Shown here: positions 1-5,396 of the stretch, piece by piece | How the letters are laid out: the number at the start of each line of letters is the position of its first letter | How positions within the stretch are numbered: position 1 is the first letter of the stretch | Source of the DNA: Bacteroidota bacterium | Lineage (GTDB): Bacteria; Bacteroidota; Bacteroidia; Flavobacteriales_D; Crocinitomicaceae | Direction of reading: 5' to 3' | Assembly: GCA_016866375.1 (NCBI GenBank) | Contig: VGMK01000091.1 | Location: 1-7,728, forward strand | DNA: 7,728 bases | The notes under the pieces: generated by a model | Seen by the model: the letters and a program-made list of their open reading frames with translations, nothing else | Databases searched by the model: none | Told to the model about the DNA's origin: nothing | Translations under genes and position numbers: made by a program

Positions 1-464
1 ACGTGATTCAAGGCAATACGCAGCGCTTCTCCAAACCAAACCCCTTCTTTTTTAGAAATATGATCGACAAGATGCACCAACACTTCGGTGTCTGTTTCAC
101 TCCGAAAGGTATATCCTTCGTTGATCAATTCTTTTTTTAAAATATCGTAGTTTTCGATAATTCCATTGTGAATTAAGGCAATGGAGCCATCCATGGAGTA
201 ATGTGGGTGGGCATTTATATCATTAGGAAGTCCATGAGTTGCCCAACGTGTATGGCCAATCCCCGCATGACCTTGAATATCACATTGGCGGGCGTATTCC
301 TCTAAAACTGAAACTTTTCCTGCACGCTTGTAAATATTCAACGCTCCTTTATGCAGCAATGCGACTCCAGCACTGTCATATCCGCGATACTCGAGTTGCT
401 TAAGCCCTTTTAAAATGATTGCAAAAGCGTCTTTTTTTCCTATATATGCAACAATTCCGCACAT
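1..464 (-). CDS. glmS: glutamine--fructose-6-phosphate aminotransferase (isomerizing), N-terminal part, cut by window edge
   Basis: GlmS makes glucosamine-6-phosphate from fructose-6-phosphate and glutamine, the entry step to UDP-GlcNAc for peptidoglycan and lipid A. The frame begins MCGIVAYIG and runs open off the left edge after 154 codons, so about a quarter of a roughly 610-residue protein is visible. This part is the class II glutaminase domain. Cys2 is the expected N-terminal nucleophile once Met is removed. Family motifs are in order: YRGYDSAG at 26-33, HTRWATHG at 71-78, HNGIIENY at 99-106 and SETDTEV at 122-128. The sugar-isomerase domains lie outside the window. The ATG follows the upstream lipoprotein stop by only 3 bp, so glmS is probably the third gene of a minus-strand operon and depends on upstream transcription. 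That gap leaves no space for a leader ribozyme. Other Ntn amidotransferases such as PurF share Cys2, but the HTRWATHG and RGYDSAG context is typical of GlmS. Confidence 0.96.
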   Translation of the reverse strand, partial: MCGIVAYIGKKDAFAIILKGLKQLEYRGYDSAGVALLHKGALNIYKRAGKVSVLEEYARQCDIQGHAGIGHTRWATHGLPNDINAHPHYSMDGSIALIHNGIIENYDILKKELINEGYTFRSETDTEVLVHLVDHISKKEGVWFGEALRIALNH

Positions 465-467
465 AAT

Positions 468-1745
468 TTAGAATGTAGAATAGGTAATAATTAGTTGAGG
501 TTTTTTCTTATTTGTTGTATTTTTTCCATTAAAAACAATACGTTCAGCTGAGTTTATGAAAAATCTTGGCGATAAGTAAACACCAGTGTTTTCAATATCA
601 CCATTGTGAACGGCCTGTACATAATTTTTGAGATCTATTTTAAAATGTTTCTGAATGGCTGAATATTCTCCTAAACTAGGTAATGCTGTGAGGTTATTAT
701 CGCTCGATTTTAACTTTGTAGAAACTGATAAAAAACCCCCAGGTTTGAAACGGTAACCTGTTTGAAATTGAATAGGCAGCGTCATATCGGCGCGATGAAC
801 GATAATATTATCGGGTAAGTTCTCAATCTCCGGGACTTTAACCACAGCTCTATGTTTGAAGGCTTGTGCGTAAAATTCTGTCAATCCTTTTGTAGAATCT
901 GTGAGTACTGCTTGAATAGGGTAATTCGTATTTTGAATATTTACGTGGTTGAAATCAGCACAACTCGAATTAATCAACAAATCAAATGAATTACCCACGC
1001 CGTCTTGCGTGAAATAAATCGTTGCTTTGGAAGCAGGATCGTCCAAATCAAAATAAAAGATGGCACCTTTACCTACAGATTGATCTAGGTTTTCCGTTTT
1101 GACTTTGAGTCCTTTGAAGAAGTTTAAAAAATTCTCATTACTTGAAAAACTTGCACTACCACTTGCGGCCTCTTCAATCAAATACCTGGCGAAATTCGTA
1201 TCCAGAGGTATCCGTAATTGTGAATCCACAGTATCTTCACCTATCACTGTTTTATCGTTCGGTTTTGGCAGAATAGTTTCTTTTCCTAAAGGAATCAGTG
1301 TAGAACCTTTGGTATTTTTATCTGTAAAGGTATAATAGGTCGAATCAAGGTAAATCGATTCATCCATTTCCATTACCTGAAAAGTTTGCGCACTTAAATC
1401 CCCATAATACCCCGCATATTCTAGTGCCAGCACAAATGAATCTACTTGTATGGAGTTGATGTCACCGAAATCCGGATTCAGTGTTGCTAATCTAAACTGG
1501 GTGTAAAAATAAGCCTCTAATTTTCCAAATTTGGGATCAATGTAACTGCCTAACACTGCGTTGGGGGGGTTATCGGTGATCGTTGAATCTTCAGCGATCG
1601 TGTAGGTAACTAGGTCTAAGGTGTCGGTTTTACTGTTAAGGTATTCTTGTTCATCAATAATATCTTTTCCCGCAATGCTCTCTTTTTTCTTGCACGAGGC
1701 AAAAAATAAGAGGATAATAAAGAGGAAGAGAACATTATTTTTCAT
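468..1745 (-). CDS. DUF4270 family lipoprotein
   Basis: This 425-residue protein resembles the DUF4270 family, found in Bacteroidota and of unknown function. The N-terminus is a lipoprotein signal: Lys2, a hydrophobic stretch at 5-15, then F-A-S-C with the lipidated Cys at residue 18. Residues after the Cys are K-K-K-E-S. This is not a clear surface-export signal of the acidic type described in Flavobacteriia, so the final location (periplasmic face or surface) is open. The mature part lacks membrane segments and is rich in beta-prone, Asp/Ser/Thr-containing sequence. The C-terminus (SPRFFINSAERIVFNG, then a KKPQLIITY segment) matches my memory of how DUF4270 proteins end. It sits 21 bp after the half glycogen synthase and 3 bp before glmS, so all three are probably co-transcribed. 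A C7 tract encodes Pro60-Pro61. No function is assigned beyond an envelope lipoprotein. Confidence 0.85.
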   Translation of the reverse strand: MKNNVLFLFIILLFFASCKKKESIAGKDIIDEQEYLNSKTDTLDLVTYTIAEDSTITDNPPNAVLGSYIDPKFGKLEAYFYTQFRLATLNPDFGDINSIQVDSFVLALEYAGYYGDLSAQTFQVMEMDESIYLDSTYYTFTDKNTKGSTLIPLGKETILPKPNDKTVIGEDTVDSQLRIPLDTNFARYLIEEAASGSASFSSNENFLNFFKGLKVKTENLDQSVGKGAIFYFDLDDPASKATIYFTQDGVGNSFDLLINSSCADFNHVNIQNTNYPIQAVLTDSTKGLTEFYAQAFKHRAVVKVPEIENLPDNIIVHRADMTLPIQFQTGYRFKPGGFLSVSTKLKSSDNNLTALPSLGEYSAIQKHFKIDLKNYVQAVHNGDIENTGVYLSPRFFINSAERIVFNGKNTTNKKKPQLIITYSTF

Positions 1746-1766
1746 TTGAATAATATCGAAAAAACC

Positions 1767-2588
1767 TTATGCCAATACATTTCCGGCTATAACCATATCA
1801 AACAACCCTCCAATTTGCATTGCCTGATTTTCCTCTGGGACATATTCTTGTTTCAAGCAACTGGCTTCATTAAACACCTTTTGTAAATCAGTATCTAATT
1901 GTTCTGAGGCAATATTCAAGCCGTCACAAAATGAAATTAACGATTTTACAATGTTTATATAGTCAGTTGCCTTGAATTGCTCTGCGATTTCTTTCGGAAA
2001 TCCATCAAATATCAATTTCTCGGCAAATCGTGAATCCCAGGGTTGGTCAAAGCGTTCGTTGTACATGCTGTACACAACTTTGGTTTCCCTAAAATGCGGA
2101 TCTTTGTTGAAAGAATGTTTAATATAAAGTCCCATGATACCTGTTAACCAACCATGGCAGTGAATGACATCGGGCTGCCAACCTAATTTCTTCACTGTTT
2201 CCAAAACGCCTCTGCAAAAGAACATGGATCTCTCATCGTTATCTTTGTGGAACACACCATTTTCATCTGTAAGCGTTGATTTTCTTTTAAAATAATCATC
2301 ATTGTCGATGAAGTATACCTGCATTTTTGCAGCTGCAACTGAAGCAACTTTTATGAGCAGTGGATGATCTTGGTCATCGATACAAATATTTAGTCCCGAA
2401 AGACGAATCACTTCATGGAGTTGATGCCTTCTTTCATTGATTACTCCAAATCTAGGCGTAAAAACACGGATTTCCTTTCCACTTTCTTGAATTACTTGAG
2501 GTAGCCTTCTTGAGGTATTAGACAGCTCGGTTTTGGGAACAAAAGGAAAAATTTCTTGCGTGATAAACAGAATTCTTTTCTTTTCCAT
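1767..2588 (-). CDS. glycogen/starch synthase-like protein, N-terminal (GT5) domain only
   Basis: This 273-residue protein is homologous to the N-terminal Rossmann domain of bacterial glycogen synthase GlgA. It opens with a GlgA-like strand and loop (KRILFITQEIFPF, 4-16). It also has DNDERSMFFCRGVLE at 116-130 and PDVIHCHGW at 139-147, which correspond to the DNAERF and HAHDW regions of GlgA. Full GlgA is about 480 residues; here the entire C-terminal domain with the main ADP-glucose-binding and catalytic residues is absent. The expected KTGGL loop is K-T-E-L-S at 19-23, so the paired glycines that contact the nucleotide-sugar phosphates are missing. From memory, similar short proteins are widespread in Bacteroidota beside panC, so this is probably a conserved family and not a decayed gene. 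Classical glycogen synthase activity is unlikely; a partner or sensing role is conceivable but unproven. It is first in the minus-strand operon and has its own TAACTTTG promoter element 16 bp before the ATG. Confidence 0.88.
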   Translation of the reverse strand: MEKKRILFITQEIFPFVPKTELSNTSRRLPQVIQESGKEIRVFTPRFGVINERRHQLHEVIRLSGLNICIDDQDHPLLIKVASVAAAKMQVYFIDNDDYFKRKSTLTDENGVFHKDNDERSMFFCRGVLETVKKLGWQPDVIHCHGWLTGIMGLYIKHSFNKDPHFRETKVVYSMYNERFDQPWDSRFAEKLIFDGFPKEIAEQFKATDYINIVKSLISFCDGLNIASEQLDTDLQKVFNEASCLKQEYVPEENQAMQIGGLFDMVIAGNVLA

Positions 2589-2604
2589 TCTTAAAATTAG
2601 AATG

Positions 2605-2612
2605 CAAAGTTA
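2605..2612 (-). promoter_or_regulatory. Bacteroidota-type -7 promoter element for the half-GlgA / DUF4270 / glmS operon
   Basis: Read on the minus strand this is TAACTTTG, a perfect match to TAnnTTTG, the -7 consensus of Bacteroidota housekeeping promoters. It ends 16 bp before the ATG at 2588, so transcription would start roughly 10 bp before the gene. About 20 bp further upstream is a T-rich TTTTTATG stretch that could act as a weak -33 element. The placement fits a promoter for the whole minus-strand operon; this is inferred from sequence only. Confidence 0.72.
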
Positions 2613-2636
2613 CGAATTTTTAATGAACATACATAA

Positions 2637-2649
2637 AAAGCTTAGCTTT
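2637..2649. repeat. short inverted repeat overlapping the panC promoter element
   Basis: AAAGCT-T-AGCTTT is a perfect inverted repeat of two 6-bp arms around one base. It overlaps the TAGCTTTG promoter element and lies between the two divergent genes. Its position would suit an operator, but 6-bp arms in A+T-rich DNA can occur by chance. No known regulator is recognised. Confidence 0.4.
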
Positions 2650-2650
2650 G
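2643..2650 (+). promoter_or_regulatory. Bacteroidota-type -7 promoter element for the panC operon
   Basis: TAGCTTTG matches TAnnTTTG exactly and ends 18 bp before the panC ATG at 2669. A T-run at 2617-2621, about 21 bp upstream, is a poor -33 candidate. The final TTG of this element is also a possible in-frame start codon for panC (2648). Because that TTG would lie upstream of the expected transcription start, the ATG at 2669 is the better choice. Confidence 0.75.
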
Positions 2651-2668
2651 TCCCTGACATCTTCCCAA

Positions 2669-3499
2669 ATGAAGTTTTTATCCATTAATGAACTTGTTCT
2701 TAAAATTGGAAAAATACTAGACCAAAATCAGACGGTTGGGTATGTTCCAACAATGGGAGCATTGCACGAAGGGCATCTATCCATCATTCAACGAGCATCC
2801 ATAGAAAATGATATTGTTGTGGTTAGCATATTCGTGAATCCAACTCAATTCAATAATGTAGAGGACTTGGTTAATTATCCAAGAACCCTCGATGAAGACC
2901 TCAAACTTATGGCACACGTTTCTAATTTATTCGTCGTTCAGCCCGAAGTTTCTCAAGTCTATTCAGAAAAAATACCTTATTTACCCTTTGATATCGGTCG
3001 TCTTTCTCGTACTTTAGAAGGGGAATTTAGACCTGGACATTTTGATGGAGTTGTTCACGTACTTCACAATTTATTTCATCTCATAAAACCAAGCCGAGCA
3101 TATTTTGGTAAAAAGGATTTTCAACAATTGACAATTGTCAGGATGCTTGTGAAACACTATCAATTTCCAATTGAAGTTGTAGCATGTGAAACATTTCGAA
3201 GCAAGGAGGGACTTGCTCTAAGTAGCCGGAATAGACTTTTATCTTTGCGAGGGATGACGGACGCACTAATTATTTGGCAAACGCTCAATTTTGTCAAAGA
3301 AAAAAAATACACGTTAGATATTAAGGGTGTCAAAAAAGTAGCAAAGGATTTTTTTTCCACAGGAAATTTAAAACTAGAGTATTTGGAGTTAGTAAATGAA
3401 AATACCTTGATGACGGCATCCACTTGGGAAGAATCTGTGGTATGTTTTATTGCTGCATATTGCGAAGATGTCCGGTTGATTGACAACATGTTGGTGTAA
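2669..3499 (+). CDS. panC: pantoate--beta-alanine ligase (pantothenate synthetase)
   Basis: PanC joins pantoate and beta-alanine using ATP to give pantothenate, the CoA precursor, in the cytoplasm. The 276 residues match the usual length of about 280. Numbered from the ATG at 2669, the nucleotidyltransferase signature PTMGALHEGH is at 27-36 (His33 and His36). FVNPTQF is at 55-61, YPRTLDED at 70-77, FRPGHFDGV at 120-128, YFGKKDFQQL at 145-154 and the KMSKS-like LALSSRN at 182-188. Lys149, Asp150, Gln153, Ser185, Ser186 and Arg187 fall where active-site residues lie in characterised PanC enzymes. One small oddity is Lys148 where many members have Glu (GEKD). The end, VRLIDNMLV, is typical. The frame can be extended 7 codons to a TTG at 2648, but that codon lies inside the promoter element. 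panD follows after 37 bp, so the two final pantothenate enzymes are probably co-transcribed. Confidence 0.96.
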   Translation: MKFLSINELVLKIGKILDQNQTVGYVPTMGALHEGHLSIIQRASIENDIVVVSIFVNPTQFNNVEDLVNYPRTLDEDLKLMAHVSNLFVVQPEVSQVYSEKIPYLPFDIGRLSRTLEGEFRPGHFDGVVHVLHNLFHLIKPSRAYFGKKDFQQLTIVRMLVKHYQFPIEVVACETFRSKEGLALSSRNRLLSLRGMTDALIIWQTLNFVKEKKYTLDIKGVKKVAKDFFSTGNLKLEYLELVNENTLMTASTWEESVVCFIAAYCEDVRLIDNMLV

Positions 3500-3536
3500 T
3501 CCGTTAATTTGAATTAATTTTACATTCTTACTCGTT

Positions 3537-3887
3537 ATGCAAATCCAATTATTAAAATCGAAAATACACCGTGTACGCGTAACTCAAGCGGACCTGAATT
3601 ACATTGGCTCGATCACCATAGATGAAGCGTTGATGGACGCCTCAAATATCATCGAAGGAGAAAAGGTACAAATTGTCAATATCAATAACGGTGAGCGACT
3701 CGAAACTTATGTAATTAAAGGAAAACGGAATACTGGAACTATTTGTATGAACGGGCCTGCAGCGAGGAGAGTTGCAGTTGGAGACCTTATCATCATTATT
3801 GCATATGCGATCATGGACTTCGAAGAAGCAAAGCAGTTCAAGCCATCTCTTGTTTTCCCCGACGAGGCGAGCAATCTCTTGGTATGA
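3537..3887 (+). CDS. panD: aspartate 1-decarboxylase proenzyme
   Basis: PanD decarboxylates L-aspartate to beta-alanine, the second substrate of PanC, using a pyruvoyl cofactor made by self-cleavage. The 116-residue proenzyme has the cleavage site Gly24-Ser25 within YIGSITID. Lys9, Arg54, Thr57, Tyr58 and Asn72 are at the same positions as the active-site and processing residues of the E. coli enzyme, so it should be functional. It is about 10 residues shorter than E. coli PanD (126), with the difference at the variable C-terminus. The start ATG is clear and has no strong Shine-Dalgarno sequence, as is normal for this phylum. The stop codon overlaps the next gene's start as ATGA, which suggests translational coupling of a cytosolic CoA-precursor enzyme to a membrane protein. 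No PanZ-like maturation gene is visible in the window. Confidence 0.96.
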   Translation: MQIQLLKSKIHRVRVTQADLNYIGSITIDEALMDASNIIEGEKVQIVNINNGERLETYVIKGKRNTGTICMNGPAARRVAVGDLIIIIAYAIMDFEEAKQFKPSLVFPDEASNLLV

Positions 3888-4885
3888 TTAACTCCGTTAG
3901 GTGGTCTTTGAAAGTTGGATTGCCATTGGCATTCGGAATTTACCTCACATGGTATTTCTTCAACCAGATGTCAGAGGAGGCAATGAACTCCTTCTACAAA
4001 GCGCTAAGGAAAGCAGATTATACTTTTGTTGTACTCTCGCTTTTATTGGGGATAATCTCTTACTGGTCCCGAGCAGAGCGTTGGAAATACACCTTAGAGC
4101 CGATGGGCTTCAAGTCCAATGCTTGGAATCGTTATCATTCATTGATGATAGGATATATTGTAAACCTCACAGTCCCTCGGGCAGGAGAGGCGTCAAGAGC
4201 ATTGATGCTACAGCGTTCAGATAATATTCCGTTCACAAAATCATTTGGCACCATTATCACTGAACGTATTGTTGATATTATACTATTAGCACTCATTACA
4301 TCAATTACTTATGTCCTAGCATATAATGACTTTTGGAAATTATATGAGGCCATGCTTGCTGAATTTTTTTGGAAAAAAAGTGAATCATATTCCGGATTAT
4401 GGCTGACAATTATTTTTGGAGTAGTTTTGCTAGGAATTGGTATTTTTTTGTTAGTTAAATCACTGAGGATAAGGTTGTTTAGTTTTGCGAAATCATTAAT
4501 TGAAGGTCTATTATCGATATTTAGAATTAAGAATCCTTGGTGTTATTTTGGTCACTCCATGCTTATTTGGGGTTGTTATGTTGTGATGTTCATCTTACCT
4601 TATTTTGCCTTCGAAGAAACAAAAAATATTCCTTTGGTAGGTATAATGCTTGCTTTCATTGCGGGTTCCCTAGGAATATCTTTTACAAATGGAGGAATCG
4701 GAATGTATCCGCTTTTGGTTGGGTTTGTTACATCATACTATTTAGGAAACGAGAATCCCGATAAATCTCTTGCAGTAGCAAATGCACTCGGTATGCTCAT
4801 TTGGGGCTCTCAAGCCATCCTAATGTTAGTGATGGGCTTAATTTCTTTATATTGTTTACCTAAAAACTATACGGCCCATGAATGA
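3884..4885 (+). CDS. polytopic membrane protein, flippase-like domain of lysylphosphatidylglycerol synthase family (UPF0104)
   Basis: This 333-residue inner-membrane protein resembles the N-terminal, flippase-like half of MprF and the AglD/UPF0104 family. Approximate membrane segments are at 9-27, 44-61, 85-97, 126-147, 171-192, 224-243, 249-287 (probably two) and 299-324. Family-type motifs are PRAGEASRA at 98-106, ERIVDIILLAL at 127-137 and NGGIGMYP at 269-276. The cytoplasmic aminoacyl-transferase domain of true MprF is absent, so the common name lysylphosphatidylglycerol synthase would mislead; lipid or lipid-linked sugar translocation is a family-level guess. The start is set at 3884 by the ATGA overlap with panD. 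The frame extends upstream to 3743, but that part only reads panD out of frame and has no membrane-protein character. The 3' end overlaps the nucleotidyltransferase gene by 8 bp. Confidence 0.85.
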   Translation: MINSVRWSLKVGLPLAFGIYLTWYFFNQMSEEAMNSFYKALRKADYTFVVLSLLLGIISYWSRAERWKYTLEPMGFKSNAWNRYHSLMIGYIVNLTVPRAGEASRALMLQRSDNIPFTKSFGTIITERIVDIILLALITSITYVLAYNDFWKLYEAMLAEFFWKKSESYSGLWLTIIFGVVLLGIGIFLLVKSLRIRLFSFAKSLIEGLLSIFRIKNPWCYFGHSMLIWGCYVVMFILPYFAFEETKNIPLVGIMLAFIAGSLGISFTNGGIGMYPLLVGFVTSYYLGNENPDKSLAVANALGMLIWGSQAILMLVMGLISLYCLPKNYTAHE

Positions 4886-5396
4886 TCGAATATCTTTTAT
4901 TTTAGATAAAATTGTTAATGTTGAAAAAGCTCAGTTACTGTGCAAGGGCTGGCGAATGAAAGGAGAAAAAATTGTTTTCACAAATGGTTGTTTTGATATT
5001 TTACACCATGGACATCTTCATTATTTGGCGCATGCTGCTCAATTAGGGGGTCGCCTTATTATCGGAATAAATAGTGATTCCTCAGTTCGCGGCTTGAATA
5101 AATCAACCCAAAGACCTATCAATAATGAAGAATCGCGGGCTTTTTTATTGGCAGGCATGGGAGTAGTCGATCTCGTTATTGTTTTTGAAGAGCAAACACC
5201 ACTCAATTTAATTGAAAAATTGTTGCCAGATGTTTTAGTAAAGGGAGGAGACTACGATGAACGTCAGGACAATAAAAATAATCCGCTCTACATTGTGGGT
5301 TCTGATGTCGTAAAAAAAAATGGAGGAGCAGTACAGACAATACCCTTGAAAGAAGGTTTTTCTACCACAGAAATTTTAAACAAGTTAGGTGGTTAA
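4878..5396 (+). CDS. rfaE2: RfaE domain II-type nucleotidyltransferase (D-glycero-beta-D-manno-heptose 1-phosphate adenylyltransferase)
   Basis: This 172-residue cytidylyltransferase-fold protein matches the C-terminal domain of E. coli HldE/RfaE, which forms ADP-heptose from heptose-1-phosphate for LPS inner core. TNGCFDILHHGH at 35-46 contains the HxGH nucleotide-binding motif (His43, His46). GINSDSSVRGLNK is at 63-75, KGGDY at 122-126, IVGSDVV at 139-145 and the C-terminal GFSTTEIL at 160-167. The sugar-kinase half (RfaE domain I) is not in the window, so it would be a separate gene. Residues 127-138, between KGGDY and IVGSD, appear longer than in many homologues I remember. The same fold includes glycerol-3-phosphate cytidylyltransferases (TagD type), but the KGGDY and STT motifs favour RfaE; the exact substrate remains inferred. 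It overlaps the flippase-like gene by 8 bp. An A9 tract (5312-5320) lies inside the gene, and the TAA overlaps the stop of the convergent AsmA-like gene. Confidence 0.86.
   Translation: MNDRISFILDKIVNVEKAQLLCKGWRMKGEKIVFTNGCFDILHHGHLHYLAHAAQLGGRLIIGINSDSSVRGLNKSTQRPINNEESRAFLLAGMGVVDLVIVFEEQTPLNLIEKLLPDVLVKGGDYDERQDNKNNPLYIVGSDVVKKNGGAVQTIPLKEGFSTTEILNKLGG

Noticed and set aside
465..467. glmS leader ribozyme or riboswitch
   Set aside because: Only 3 bp separate the upstream stop codon from the glmS ATG, and no such structure was recognised in the preceding coding region.
2648..2668. TTG start giving panC seven extra N-terminal residues
   Set aside because: The TTG is the end of a perfect TAGCTTTG promoter element, so it would lie upstream of the transcript start; the ATG at 2669 gives a normal PanC N-terminus.
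3300..3356. A8 and T8 runs in panC as phase-variation sites
   Set aside because: panC is a housekeeping biosynthetic gene, and A/T runs of this length are common in A+T-rich coding DNA.
3160..3489. 109-codon open frame antisense to panC
   Set aside because: It lies wholly inside panC, which has complete family motifs, and its translation has no recognisable features.
3500..3536. Separate panD promoter in the panC-panD gap
   Set aside because: TTAATTTG is close to TAnnTTTG but misses the second base, and the 37-bp gap fits a simple operon spacer.
3743..3883. Longer start for the membrane protein overlapping panD
   Set aside because: The extra 47 codons read panD in another frame, with Cys/His/Arg-rich sequence lacking family similarity; the ATGA overlap at 3884 is the natural start.
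4364..4379. T7-GG-A7 inverted repeat as an intrinsic terminator
   Set aside because: It lies inside the membrane-protein coding region, has no G+C stem and a two-base loop, and simply encodes Phe-Phe-Trp-Lys-Lys.
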